Below are positions 46,548 through 58,636 of a DNA stretch of 64,000 nucleotides, in pieces (position 1 is the stretch's first letter; each line of letters opens with the position of its first letter). The position numbers were made by a program, and so were the translations under genes. The stretch lies in assembly GCA_022560025.1 (NCBI GenBank), contig JAFISE010000094.1:62001-126000 (forward strand). The letters are read 5' to 3'. The notes beneath the pieces were generated by a model. The model saw only the letters and a list, made by a program, of their open reading frames with translations, was not told the DNA's origin and did not search any database. The stretch is from Stagonosporopsis chrysanthemi. Its lineage: Eukaryota; Ascomycota; Dothideomycetes; Pleosporales; Didymellaceae.

Positions 46548-47917
46548 TTACTTGTAAAAGTCGAACTTGTCAGCCTCGGTCGTCCCCTTGACCTGGCTCG
46601 TGTACGCCTCCTCCAGATCGGCCTGGATGATGTTGTACCTGTTCTTCCTCACGGCCCTCAGACCAGCCTCCTGCATGATGGCTGCGATGATGGCGCCAGA
46701 CAGCGGGTCGTTGCGGACAATCAGGCTGTCGAGGTCGACTTCGGGCGACAGGCTCATGTTTCCTGCGATCGTGGAGAAGATGAGGCGGCGCTCGCGGCGG
46801 TCTCGCAGCGAAGGAAACTCAATCTTTCGGTCGAGACGACCGGGCCGGAGAAGCGCAGGGTCGAGTGTGTCGGCGCGGTTGGTGGCCATTATAACCTTGA
46901 CGTTGGAGGTCTGATCAAAACCGTCCATCTGGTTCAGCAACTCGAGCAGGATGCGCTGCACTTCTCGGTCGGCACCTGTCTGGGCGTCAAAACGCTTTGT
47001 GGCAATGGCGTCAATCTCGTCGATGAAGATGATGGATGGCGAGTTCTCACGCGCCATTCGGAAGACGTCACGAACCATGCGCGGTCCTTCACCCAAGTAC
47101 TTCTGCACGAACTCGGATCCTACCACACGGATGAACGACGCGGTTGTGCTGTTGGCGACAGCCTTGACGAGCATAGTCTTTCCTGTGCCCGGAGGTCCGT
47201 ACAGGAGTACACCGCGCGGTGGGTCGATACCGATCTGCTTGTACAGGTCGAAGTGTGTGAGGGGCAGCTCGACGGCTTCTCGGATCTCCTGCTTCTGCAT
47301 GTCCAAACCACCAACATCGGCGTATGTCACATCGGGCTTTTCATCCTGCCCGAGCATGGCGATCGATGAGTCGGCCTCGGGGGGCAGGATATCAACGAGG
47401 GCGTTTGAGTGGCGGTGGAGGGCGACAGATGAAGAGGGCTTGAGAAGCTCGCGGTCGAGTGTGGAAAGGATGCGCACGACGTAGTTGGATCCAGTCGAAG
47501 ACTGTACGATACCAGTACTGCAGAGAGGTTAGCTTTGAGTGTCTGGTGTGAAACGTCGTTGAACATACTTCTGGTCAATGGCCTCCATGAACTGCCCAAT
47601 AACGAGCGGCACGCTCTGGATCCTCTTGATCTCCTCTTGCGCTCTGACCAGCTCGCGCTTCAAGCTCCGCTGCTCATCCTTGATGTACTCTTCCTGAAGG
47701 TGGATGTACCTGCACGAGTTAGCCACCTGTAGCTGCCGCGGTGGAGAAGGCAGAGCACGCACTCTAGTTGCCTTTGAAGCTTCTTGAAGGTTGAGTAGTC
47801 ATCATCTCCCTCTGTTGTGAAGCCCTCCAATGTGTCGAAGTTCGGTATCGAGGAAGGGAGCTGCTTCTTGTGCGGCGGGACGGTGTTGAGCGGGTTCTCC
47901 ACAGCGGCGTCAGCCAT
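46548..47917 (-). CDS. rpt3: 26S proteasome regulatory ATPase Rpt3
   Basis: Exons 47917-47763, 47709-47569 and 47517-46548 encode 421 residues, the usual size. N-terminal coiled coil (LQRQLEYIHLQEEYIKDEQR), OB-type region (TGIVQSSTGSNYVVRILSTL), then the AAA+ domain: Walker A GPPGTGKT (residues 206-213), Walker B IIFIDEID (about 261-268), arginine-finger stretch RPGRLDRKIEFP. The C-terminus KFDFYK is the Rpt3 HbYX-type tail that docks into the 20S alpha ring. The block NDPLSGAIIAAIMQEAGLRA is also Rpt3-like. Rpt3 unfolds and feeds ubiquitinated substrates in the nucleus and cytosol. Splice phases close exactly. Confidence 0.96.
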
Positions 47918-49211
47918 AACGGGCAAGGCTTGTGTGTAGGTGCTGGTGCGGGAGTGCCGGGGCGCGAAGACGTAGGTGATAGGCGCAGTGATTGGGTGAA
48001 CAGCGTGGCAAGGGTTGTGAGGGTTGTTTGCCTGTCGTGATGTTGATGAAGCTCGTGGAAGGCGCGGTCGGCGCGGTGAATGCCAAGGCCGATGCATCAT
48101 CATCACGTGCACGGCTATCTCTACTGCTGCATTATGGCATGTTTTGAACGAGCAGTCAAGTCATGGTTTATGCTTAGCGATGACTCTCCTCAACTGTGCA
48201 GACGTAGCAACATTGTCGAAGAGACAACACAATGCTCGAGGCGTGGGGGTGCAGCACCAGTACTGTAATGGTGTGGTGAATGGAGCCTATCCGAGCGAGG
48301 CAGGAGAGTATCAGAACCAAGACGTTAGGCACTATCAGACGCATTGTAAAATCGATCAGCATACAGAGTCCCTACTGAGCTACCGATTCCAAGCACCAGG
48401 AGGGCGGAGTCGCGTCAGCTCGCGGGGACGAAGGGCAGCCAGGGCATGGCGCGGTCGGGCTGGGCGAGTCTGCGCGGTCCTGACAAGGCCGCAACAGACA
48501 AGCAGCGCGCTCTCCAGGAAGCTGAATGATGTAATAAGTGGAGAGAGACATTGTGACACGGCCAGATCAATCGGCTCGGGAGGAATCGATCCAGTTAGCT
48601 CAGGCTTGTGAGTGCCGGCAATGCAGCCACTCCACTGGTTGCAATGCGACAAACGCGTGTTCTGGAATTTCGCGACAGTGCATGCTCCTGTAGAACTTCT
48701 AGTGCTCTGCGTTCTGCTGGTGCCTCTGTTGCGCTCCCTGTGCGGGCGGCTGCCAGCGCTCCACGAGCGACGGACCTCGAGTCGCTGAGGATTTGATCTC
48801 GTGACTTACTAAGCAAAAGCGCCCCGGCCGCTCGCGCCTGCCTCCTCACAACCTCAGCAGAGCCATCGCGTCGAAGGAGCGTGCGCTACGTGACTTCCAT
48901 TCGACCACGCATCCCGAGCATTCCCCGCACATTGCCCTGATGAGCACGCCCGTCTAGCGCCTATCATATGTCGCGCGGTGTATGTTGCCCACGTCCCCTT
49001 CACCTTGCGCTCTGCCCTCCCTGCGCGGGTCTGGCCCTAGTGCTGCAGCCGTAGTCGCGTCTACCCTCCCATCACCATGCCTGCTGACGCGCGATACAGG
49101 TGGATTGCATGCCTTCACGCACACCCATCGCATCTTCACACGACTGCATCACCCGCTGCGCCGCTCCGTACCTTCACTCGCCGCAAGCGTCATCCATCCT
49201 AACCGCGCACC
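47918..49211. promoter_or_regulatory. Divergent intergenic region, RPT3 / SWI1
   Basis: 1.29 kb between divergent start codons. Presumed promoters and leaders. No proteasome-control element of the PACE type was spotted by eye, and no gene is supported. Confidence 0.45.
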
Positions 49212-50365
49212 ATGGACTTCCAGTCCCCCCAGCAGAACGGCATGTACGACCCGTCAAGCTTCATTGACCCAAATGCGCTCGCAAATCCGCAGATGAACGG
49301 CGCGCGCGGCTTCCCAATGAATTCGTTAGCGGGCCAGAAGCGCGATTCCTTGGGCAATCCGGCCATGTCGCGCTCTCAAACACCCTCACAACCTCAGTTC
49401 GGCCTCCAGCAGCAGCAGGGCTTCACACATACACCGTCGCCGACCATGTCGAGTCAGAACTTCATGCCCGGGCAGATGGGACAGCAAAGGATGCAGACCT
49501 CATCACCCGCGCAGAATCCCAATGGACCGCAAATGTCTCCCATGAACTTCCAGGGCAATGCGATGAACCAGGGCTTCAATCCCAACGCCGGTGGTCAATA
49601 CCCCGTTCAATCAGTACAATTGTCGCAAAACCTACAGGAGCGACAGCTACAAGCGCAGAGACAGTACGCCATGCGCTTGCAACAGCAGGCACAGCAGTCA
49701 CAGCAGCAACAACAGATGGGTGGAGGAGGCATGGGCGGCGCGATGGGGAATCTGGCAGCGGCCAATATGGCTGCGCAACAGCGACATCAATCTGGACAGA
49801 TGCCCGGCGGCATGCAACATCCAGGCATGCGTCCCAATCCCATGCAGGCGCAGGCACAGGCGCAGGCACAGGCACAGGCACAGGCGCAGGCGCAAGCCCA
49901 GGCGCAGGCGCAACAGAACCCTCAGCTTGCTCTGCAGCATTTCACCAAGAATGTTGGTGCGCTGATGCAGCAGCAGAACCGACCCTTTAACCCCAGCCCT
50001 ACAGTCGCCGGGCGTGTGATCAACTTGCAGAACCTCTACAAGATAGTCATGCAGTTCAGGGGGTACCGCTACGTAACACAGTCGCAGGGCTGGCCACGAG
50101 TTGCGCAGATGATGTCGATGCCACCGCAACAGTTCCCGACTGCCCCAGAGGAATTTCGCATAACATACGAGCAGAATTTGATGCTATACGAACAGGCGTA
50201 TCTTCAAAGACAGAACCAGCTGAAGGGGAATATGCCCGGGCAGGGCCAAATGGCCGGTGCCATGGGATCGCAAATGTCTCCAACAAGACCATCAATGCCC
50301 GGCCCACCACAGAATGTAGCGCAGCAAGAGTACCTCCAGCAGCTACAACGCACCAAAGAAGCTAT

Positions 50366-50396
<31 letters not shown>

Positions 50397-52244
50397 AGAC
50401 AATCGATGCCACCAACCCCACAGCAGCCCCAGTTCGGTGCCCCGCCTGCGCCGCAACAATCGACACCATTGCAAAACAATGCGTCTCTCCCTGATCTCAA
50501 CGGACGAAGCACGCCACAAACGGACGGCAACGCGCGAAAGAGCATGAGCAGGCAACCGGAAGGGACGCCTGTCCAGGGTCAGGAGCCTGCAAATGCCATT
50601 GCGACACCAGACAAACCCGAGCCCGTAGCTACCCCTGCACCAGCGCCAGTTGAGGTCATTGAAAAACGACAGCCCGTTATCGAGCAGGACGATGGCACAC
50701 GTGTCTATCAGCCAGCTTACCGGACGCAAGATACCTGGGGTGGCTTAGACTTTGATTCGGATAACTTCAAGAACATGATCGAGATGATCGTCAACTACAA
50801 GCCGAATGCTCCGTTACTACATGAAGCTGGAGTCATCGACATCCGGGCTTTGACCATGAGCCTCCGTTCTGGATTGCATGCGGAAACAAGGCTGGCGCTA
50901 GACACTCTCGCAAAAATCACCTACGACAACAACGTGCAGTTGGATCTTGGGCAATGCGAAGATCTGGTAGATGTACTAGTCGAGTGTGCCGAAGAGCAGC
51001 TGGAAGTCCTTGGAAACGACAATCCTGAAGTCACCGACATCTTAGATCTGACACCTTACGAGGACGTATTACACCATTGCCGCGCGGAAGCTGCAACACT
51101 TCAGGAACTTCCTGAGGTTGGGACAAAGGAGTATACCCTAGATCGAACAGCTGACCGGCTACTGGCCATCACAACCATCTTCCGCAACCTCTCCTTCCTC
51201 GAAGTCAATCACGCCTCACTGGTCAGCCCTACTGTACTGAAGTTCTTATCTAACTTCATACGGTTGGTCGGTACCCGCGTTCTTCTTCTACGGTCCCACA
51301 TTAATACCTTCGACTTCATGAAAGATCTCGTCACGCTCTTTTCCAACACGAGTGCAAAGGTCAGCTTGCCTTCTCGCGAGGATGCTTATGCTGTTCTGCA
51401 CTTTCTCTGTGCCTTTGCTCCTGTCCCTCGTCCTGGCAGCCCAGTGGAATTCACCTCTTTCAGTCCGCAAATACACCGTTACCTCCCATCTGCGGTCGAC
51501 AGTCTGGCCAAATTGCTCGCGCGCGACGACCCTAATCGGACTCACTACAAGCAGATCTTCGTCAATGAAGCAACGTCAAGTCCAGCTTACGATCTACTGA
51601 CACGAGCATTTGCGCTGGCCATTTCTGTCGTCCCTGATCGCAACTACATCGAAAACAAAATGTACCAGATGAAGGAGGCACGTCCTAAGGAGGTCCGCAT
51701 GTTTGAAGCACGTATCGCTGAATCTCGAAAAGCCTACCTGATGCAAGGTATGCTTGCAGCCGACATTCTTGCCAGCTTAGCACCTGGTGCTGACAGCGGT
51801 CTCTGTCGCTCCTGGCTCGAGTCTGAGGATGGTTGGGCAAACAGTCTCCTCAAGTTTGCGATGTCACTCTCCGCCACCGACGCCGCCATTCAGCCGCCGC
51901 CTGCACCACCCGCGCATCGCGGCCAGAGACCGATGGAACCCGATCGAGAAGGCTTTCAGCTAATCGTACACCGCGCTTTGTCCACACTGAAGCGATTAGG
52001 CGATAAGTCAAAGGGTGGTGATGCACTTGTGAAGGGCATACAGGCTAACGGTACATCGAATCATGATGAAGACGATGAAGACGAAGATGACAACATGGAA
52101 ATTTTCAATTTCAACAACACAGCCTGGAGAGTCAAAGCAGACTTCCTTCCTCGCCGTGAGACGATGCTTGGCGCCCTTCTCACATCGAATCTGGACGTAC
52201 GGAGTTTGAATCAATTCTGCAAGATTGGGTATCTGGACGAGTAA
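49212..52244 (+). CDS. swi1: SWI/SNF subunit SWI1 (ARID protein)
   Basis: Intronless, 1010 residues. The first ~230 residues are Gln/Asn/Met/Pro-rich with a Gln-Ala dipeptide run (coded at about 49846-49915). An ARID/BRIGHT DNA-binding domain follows (about residues 245-340): RPFNPSPTVAGRVINLQNLY, KIVMQFRGYRYVTQSQGWPR, EEFRITYEQNLMLYEQAYL. A second Gln run (about 50365-50398) and a Pro/Gln linker come next. The C-terminal half (from WGGLDFDSDNFKNMIEMI) is a helical-repeat domain typical of SWI1/ARID1 that binds the remodeller core. An acidic patch (HDEDDEDEDDNMEIF) lies near the end. SWI1 helps target the SWI/SNF nucleosome remodeller. Its Q/N-rich head resembles the prion-forming region of yeast Swi1 in composition only. 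Confidence 0.92.
49846..49915 (+). repeat. CAGGCR hexamer array coding Gln-Ala repeat
   Basis: About eleven CAGGC(A/G) units inside the SWI1 N-terminus, giving alternating Gln-Ala. The third-base variation (CAGGCA, CAGGCG, CAAGCC) suggests it is old or under protein-level constraint. Confidence 0.85.
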
Positions 52245-53719
52245 AGGGTGTTTTGGTGGGTGCAACGGCGAAAATCAGGAGCGTTGTGTATAGCTCGGCA
52301 GCTTGCATTGGTGGGATTTTGGACAACTATTACATTGCGAGCAAGCAAGCTTTGGCTTGGTCTTTTAGACGTCGAAACTGCATTGGCATGAGTGCTTTTT
52401 TGAAAACGTTAACTTTGTACAATTGCGAGAACAGTTGCCGCCAGTGGCAGCTCAAGCATTTCATTTCGTGCCCAACCGAGACGACCACATCTTCTTTGCT
52501 TCTTCTTACTTCTGAGGCCACTTTCTCTGATCTAAATAGCTTTTAATCGCATCAGGGCTAGAATGGCCAAAGTACTCCACATAGCGGTCAGATGATCGAA
52601 GTGCCAGAGCAGCCTTGCAGTCGTATAACGTACAGGAAGGTGTACAATACATACCTCGGCCGAGATGTTCCCGCACTTAGACCCTGCGCCGGCGAGTGCG
52701 GCTCTGCCCGGTGGCGTGTCATTATTTCGGGATTTGAGCTACATCAAATGGGGGCGTGGTAGTCACGCCCTGGACAACCACTGTCAGTAGAGTACAACGC
52801 AGCACCACTGCTTCCGACCTGATCCTGACATCAAGAGAAACCCATTGTTTGGTGGCGCGCGCTTTGGCGATCGTAATAGGGGTATCCGAGTGCTGGACTG
52901 CATGAAACGGCAAATCACCGAGTAGCATTGACGCAACGAAGATCCCATTCTCGTATTCCCTCGCCTGTCGCGTATGTCGTAAACTCCCTACTCGCGCTGG
53001 CAATCTGGACAGGTTATGACAGGGGGAGCATCGTAACATCGTGTCGACACACAACCAGAACTGTAAGGGAGACTTTTCGGCCGATTTCACCGCCGGCAAT
53101 ACGAGCCATGACCGTATATGCTGCACATTTCTATGGAGTTCTCGTTCAGGGAACAAAGCTTGAGGTCTGCTTGTTTCTATTCTTGTCGCCGGAGAGCCGT
53201 TGTGACCAATCTTAACGTTCGGAAGTATGACCGCCTTCCGAAAACGACAGTCAGCTAGCCATCTATGGACAAGCTGCCAAAGCACCGATCGTGTGATGTC
53301 CTTTTGCTGTGGCAATTGGACGTCACCCGTTGCATTTTGCATTCGCCAAATCTTACAGAAGCGGAAACCCGTGGACAACCCACGCTTGAAGGGAGGCATT
53401 TACTCTGCACCGGCTGTGGCACACTCCACCACCTAGATGCAAAGTATGGGGGCATACAGGTGGATTGACCACCTTTTCTCTCGTGTTCGGCGCAACTGAT
53501 CTCACATGGTTGCAGTGAGGCCTGTGCCCAGCAGCACCAGCCTCGTGGCCCTCTGCTCGGAAGCAACGGCACTACGGTAACAAGATGGTACTGCCAGTAT
53601 AGAAGGTTGTGGATATATAACAGTCTCGCCATGCCCAGTTGCCAGAACATTATCACCACTACATAAACACATCCTTCCAATACTTAATACCAACACTTCA
53701 AATCTCACCAACTTTCAAG
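52245..53719. other. Intergenic, 1.5 kb
   Basis: Contains the SWI1 3' UTR and the phiA promoter. A 225-codon minus ORF (52722-53399) was rejected. No other feature except the TATA box listed separately. Confidence 0.45.
53614..53620 (+). promoter_or_regulatory. TATA box of phiA
   Basis: TATATAA 100 bp upstream of the phiA ATG, followed by a pyrimidine/CAA-rich leader (AACACTTC, CAACTTTCAAG). A strong TATA fits a highly expressed secreted protein gene. Confidence 0.6.
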
Positions 53720-54295
53720 ATGAAGTTCACCACCGCCGCCATTGCCGCCTCTGCTGCTGCCCTCGTGTCCGCCGCTCCCACTCCCGACGCAGAGATCAAG
53801 GCTGGCGATATCTTCAGCATCATGAGCATCCGCTCTGGTTCCGACCTCCAGTACGGCTCTTTCCAGGCCTCGACCAACAGCTTCCTCATCAACACTGCTA
53901 AGCAGAACGCCTCTTGCTCTGAGAACGTCAACTACGCCTCTTTCCGCATCACAGACGCTGGCGAGCTCTACCTGTACACCTCGAAACCTTCTCAGCAAGC
54001 TTACGTCGACCGATCTGGCATGGGACAGGGCGTCATCGGATACACCACCGGCGTCCAGAGCCCTCCCCGCTACAGCGAGCGCACTGGCTTCGCCATCCAG
54101 GACGGCTATCTCGTTTTCAAGGACCAGACCAACCAGACGATCGGCTTCCAAGCCTGCCCCTCAACCCGGATCGGCGGCTACTCTGTCTGGCTCGACAGCG
54201 TCAAGAACCCCGCCGGTAGCTCGAACTGCGTTGGCTTCGCTGCTCGCCCAGTCAAGGAGAGCAAGCCCGTTTTTTGCTCTTACTCCGCACTTTAA
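53720..54295 (+). CDS. phiA: PhiA-like secreted cell-wall protein
   Basis: Intronless, 191 residues. Signal peptide MKFTTAAIAASAAALVSA then APTPDAEIK. The body matches the phialide protein family: SIMSIRSGSDLQYGSFQA, ASFRITDAGELYLYT, VDRSGMGQGVIGYTTG, GFAIQDGYLVFK, then FQACP and SVWLDSVKNPAGSSNC. In Aspergillus, PhiA is an abundant cell-wall protein needed for normal phialide development. Four cysteines (Cys in NASCS, ACPS, NCVG, FCSY) may form disulfides, and several sequons (NASC, NQTI) suggest N-glycosylation. A TATA box lies 100 bp upstream. Codon use is strongly biased toward C-ending codons, as in highly expressed genes. Confidence 0.88.
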   Translation: MKFTTAAIAASAAALVSAAPTPDAEIKAGDIFSIMSIRSGSDLQYGSFQASTNSFLINTAKQNASCSENVNYASFRITDAGELYLYTSKPSQQAYVDRSGMGQGVIGYTTGVQSPPRYSERTGFAIQDGYLVFKDQTNQTIGFQACPSTRIGGYSVWLDSVKNPAGSSNCVGFAARPVKESKPVFCSYSAL

Positions 54296-56283
54296 GAAGC
54301 TGCGAATGGATATGAGTAGGGGAATTATGACCTGATTCTATTGAACATTTCAGCACTTTTGTAGGCTCCTTTAGCATGGCCTGGTTGGGACGTTTTTGTA
54401 ATACTTCGAATTGTATGTATTTATTGAAGTAGACAAGTCACTATGCAATAGCATTAGACATTGGACCCTAAACAGTTCCCAAACTCTTGATCTCTTATTC
54501 TAGCAAACTGTGCAGATTAACCCGATGAAAAAGCCTTTGACCAAGCATCTTTCCAGCGCGCTTCGCGCTGAATGAAGGATCGTGCGCCATATAGATTTGT
54601 CCTTCCATTGATGTGTCATTATACTGCACGGATCAGTGGCACTGAAACAAAACACCCTAGAGACATCAGGGGCATCAAATAACATCGTACATAAGGCGGC
54701 GTCTGTCCCACGCTGCACTCAACGAATCTGTAGCGATGCAACATACACAGCAGGATGCCATTGTGTGCTATGTTGATCTGTAAAGCAGCTGCCTATCACA
54801 GAGCGTCTGGTCGCTGTAGATTATGAGCGGTTCCACCCAGAGCACAACTGCGCTACATTATAACAATCTTACTCGGACCGATTGAAGGTGTCCCAGCTCT
54901 CTGTCGGTGAGTGCAGCGCAGCTGGGAGCACTGAGCACCTGTGCTGTAAACATGTCGAGGCAAAGTTGTGTCGGATTGTGCAAAGGAGAAGGCCTGATAA
55001 GTGTTGGACACAGTACTTGCTATCAGTAACGATCTCTATTGTTGAAGCCCGCGACTGATCCAGGCTGTAGGGCCCCAAAGCTTGCGCCGTGTTCGTTACG
55101 TCGCAATGCCAATCTTTGCTCGTTCTGATTTGTAGCTGCAGTTGGCCAAGGTCAGACGGGCTCGCCTTCGTGGCCTCTGCAAAGAAGCGTGTAAGAAAAT
55201 TGAGCATTAGTCGTCGTTCCGCGCTTGTGAGCTACTTGATCATCCATGAGAAGATTTCCGTGACAATGTCGAGCTGTTCGAGCATCATACGTGGGCAGAT
55301 ATAACAGGACAGATCTCTTTGAGAGTTGTAAATTGAGTTTGGGGAGGGGCCGAACATTTGAGCGCGTGATCAGAACCGCTCACAGGCACCTGACCAACAT
55401 CCTCCCACGTCGTGAGAATTGCATTGCTGTACAAAACAGCGTCGGCCTTTGAACAAGAAAGTAATGGCATTGCTGATACATATGCTAAAGCCACTCTAAG
55501 CTTCGTGCGTCGAGGTCAAAACAAAACTCAAAGTGTGTGTTGTGGAGCGAAACAACGCGAGTAGCGACGCGCGAGGAATCAAAACAACACCAACAACCTC
55601 GAATCACGGGGGGCTTGAGGCTAAGAACATGTAGCAGAACATCAGAGAACTCAATGGCAAATGAAAACAATCGAGTCAGTGCGTCCAACAGCAGCGGAGA
55701 ACGCGCAATGTCTGCTTCGATAGTTGGAGAGACGCGCCTCTTCACGATCGTGCAAAGCTTCACGAATAGGCAAGGAGAGAAAGCGACCACAGAAAAGTAG
55801 CTACATTTGAAGAGACGCAAGCGAAGGTATAGCGTCTGCCTAATGCCCGACAGACGAAGGGAGCTAGGGAGAATACTCCAAACTTCAAGGATGCAGGAGA
55901 TCATGAAGTGGGATGAAGCACGAGGTCAACGGGACGGATGGGTGCGGCAGGCGCAGAACACCCTGACAGAACCTCTCTGATACCAGCGCGCATCACCCAG
56001 TAAGAGCGCGCACTTTGTCGACTCCAGATCAGAAGAGGACTTTGAATACCAAAATCCTTCCTAAATAGGAATGGACGATTGTGTCGCGCAAAGTTGATCT
56101 GGATGCACCTGCTCGGTTGCAGCCGCCAGATAAGTAGCTCCCCCCCGCTTCGGGGCGCGCGGTGCTCCCACCCCAGTGACTTTCGACGCTTCCACAACAT
56201 CATCCAGTCTATCGATTTCGACGTTTGCCCCCTCGCTAGAAGCATCAGATACGCGTCTATCTCGACATACAATTACTACCAAA
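54296..56283. other. Large intergenic region, 2 kb
   Basis: Between phiA and histone H1, both plus strand. No intact gene. A possible RNase H-like relic on the minus strand at about 54985-55135 is listed separately. The last ~200 bp contain the H1 promoter. Confidence 0.45.
54985..55135 (-). pseudogene. Possible RNase H-like relic
   Basis: On the minus strand, a SERAKIGIA segment and a FNN-IEIVTDSKYCVQHLSG segment are found in order but in different frames with stops between them. These resemble the active-site E (NRAEL-like) and D (ATDSEYV-like) blocks of the fungal RNase H fold family. The upstream TDG block is not visible. It may be a decayed copy or chance similarity. Confidence 0.28.
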
Positions 56284-57528
56284 ATGCCTCCCAAGAAAGA
56301 CACCACCGCCGCTCCCAAGAAGGCCGCTGCTGCCGGCGCCAGCCATGGCTCCTACATCGGTATGTTGCCTGATTTCTCAACACCACGTTATCGCAAGACA
56401 TTCACGTTGGTACTATCGTGTTCGCCGGCTTTTGCTGACTCTTAGCATTAGATATGGTCAAGGATGCCATCATTAACGTAAGTCTACATTCTCCGGCGCA
56501 TCGTGACCCCCGCTTCTGGGCGTGCGACACCGACGCGCCAGCCGGACCTCGAGGCACAACACAGCCCCCCAACGTTGTCCGAGTTCGAGATTACTTCTGC
56601 TAACGTGCTCTTCGCATCTCACAGTTGAAGGAGCGCAATGGATCTAGGTTAGTTCATCCCTTGAGAGCTGCCGATGCTTGATACATCGCGTCATGCTTGC
56701 ATGCTGTTATGCCTTGGAGCTTATGCTGACCATATATACCAGCCGTCAAGCTATTCAGAAGTACATCAAGGCCAACAACAAGGTCGACAACCTCTCCGAT
56801 GCTGCCTTCAGGAACCACGTCAACCGTGCCATTACCTCTGGCGAGGAGAAGGGCGACTTCTCGCGCCCCAAGGGTGAGTACTGACCCTCCATCCCTCAGA
56901 CTCAGTGTGAAACGTGTCAGCTTGACACGTCTACACACATGATTCTCAGCTTATAAATCATGCACTGACGCGTCACTCAGGTGCTTCTGGTACCGTGAAG
57001 CTTGCGAAGAAGGAGGCTAAGCCTGCTGTCGCGAAGAAGACTGAGCCCAAGAAGGAGGAGAAGGAGAAGAAGCCCGCGGCCACAAAGGCAAAGACAGCCA
57101 CCAAGGCTAAGGCTGCCCCCAAGGTCAAGGCTACTGCCACCGTATGTATCCCCGGGTTGCATGGCACTTCAACGTCTAATATACAGAAGGTAAAAGCCAC
57201 CACCACAAAGAAGACCCCCGCTGCTAAGAAAGCTGCCGCAAAGCCTGCCGCCACAAAGAAGGCTGCCGCCGCTGCTAAGCCCAAGGCAAATGCCAGCAAG
57301 CCTCGCAAGGCTGCCACTACTGCTGCTGCCGCCCCCGCCCCAGCAGTTGAGAAGGAGGTCACACGCGTTCTCGGCAAGACCAAGTCCGGACGCGTCACCA
57401 AGACCAAGGCACCTGAGAGCGCCGCTGCCGCCGCACCAAAGAAGAAGGGCGCGCCCAAGAAGGCTGCCGCTGTGAAGGCGACAACAAAGAAGGCCACCCC
57501 CAAGAAGGCAACACCGAAGAAGGCATGA
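56284..57528 (+). CDS. hho1: Linker histone H1
   Basis: Six exons: 56284-56359, 56452-56477, 56625-56647, 56743-56873, 56981-57141 and 57187-57528, giving 252 residues. The winged-helix globular domain is built across exons 1-4: SHGSYIDMVKDAIINLKERN, SRQAIQKYIKANNKVDNLS, FRNHVNRAITSGEEKGDF. The rest is a long Lys/Ala/Pro tail (AKKEAKPAVAKKTEP, KKATPKKATPKKA). H1 binds linker DNA at the nucleosome exit. The last intron (57142-57186, GTATGT...ACAG) is 45 nt and in frame, so retention would only insert 15 residues; it has a TCTAAT branch and a non-basic translation, so removal is preferred. Exons 2 and 3 are 26 and 23 nt. Confidence 0.93.
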
Positions 57529-58186
57529 GCGGATATTGCCGCACATTTCGTTCACTGTTGATTATTCTCTAACCTGCTTCGTGTCCAGATCCGAGGTACT
57601 CTTCAGCCCGAGTATGTCAAGGGTCTGCGCAGAGAGCTTGTAACTTGATATCCCTTTTCTCTCTACGATCTCCGGTGGGACGGTATGGGCCATGGTACTA
57701 CTAAGGGGTGTTGATCTGTCTTTCTGTTTGTCTTTTCAATCATGTTGGCTGGGCGTTCTGGTGTCTTCGATCGCGCAGGTGGGATATTGTCTTTTCTCTT
57801 CCTCTTCGCTTTGAGAAAAGTGTAGGTCGACATCGTGATGTCTATCGTGTCGATGGAATGAATGTCGAATATAAATTCAAAACCTGTGCGCTTTTGCTTT
57901 GTGGTGTTAAGCCTTGTTTTGGTTGTCGTCGTGTCCGGCTGCATGTGCGGCCACGGATGATGAGGTTTGGCGGGAGCTTCCTGTAATATTTACATGGTTC
58001 GCCCTATTAACTACGACGAAGTGTTAGTAGTTGGTGGAAACATTGTTTACATCATAACCTGTATAACCACACAAATGCAAAGATGATATGAATTCGATGA
58101 TGCTATCTACGAGCAGAAGACTGCCTATCTTATAGGCAGCAGAAACAAAGAAGCTTGCCTGCCTCAAGTACGAGATCACAAGCTCA
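57529..58186. other. Intergenic, H1 3' flank
   Basis: About 660 bp, AT-richer toward 58000-58180. Likely the H1 3' UTR at the left. No gene supported. Confidence 0.45.
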
Positions 58187-58634
58187 CTATACAAACATGA
58201 GATAGAAAGCTGGTGGAAACCAACATATTAATAACAAAATTTTGCAACCTGGGCGAAGCAGCGGCTTTGCTCTTAACTGGTCTGTAATGTACACAACTAC
58301 TGGTCCTTGTCCGTTTTCCATGATTTGAACCAATGCTTCCTTTGATATTTTTTGACAGTGCGAGGAGCGATTTGATCTCTTCTTCAACGCCGTTCATACC
58401 GGAGAGTCGTGGTTGCCTTTGTACTTCAGCAGTCACACGTCCAAACACCGACATAAACATCAGTCTACACGAGCCGGGGATGGTATGTCTCAGTTTAGTT
58501 TCTAGCAGAGAATCGAAAACATGGACGGCTATCGAGTCTATTATGTCTAGATCCGCCGCGTAACGCCTTGCTAGCTCTATCGTGGATATCGTACCGTATC
58601 GTTGATGCACTTCTTCAATCCTTTCATGGAAGCC
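58187..58634 (-). pseudogene. Coding-like region broken by a frameshift at an A6 run
   Basis: Two overlapping minus-strand frames look like one protein. The upstream frame reads HERIEEVHQRYGTISTIELA and later GMNGVEEEIKSLLALSK; the downstream frame reads ISKEALVQIMENGQGPVVVY and ITDQLRAKPLLRPGC. They meet at TCAAAAAATATC (about 58344-58355), where dropping one A makes the reading continuous. No ATG opens the upstream part; a TGA lies just before it and overlaps the last codons of the AMMECR1 gene. I do not recognise the family. It could be a relic, an exon of an unspotted gene, or a true gene with a homopolymer error. Confidence 0.4.
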
Positions 58635-58636
58635 GC

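Noticed and set aside
52722..53399. 225-codon minus ORF between SWI1 and phiA
   Set aside because: Length is near what chance allows in 64 kb; no domain, composition bias or splice signals, and it starts next to the phiA promoter.
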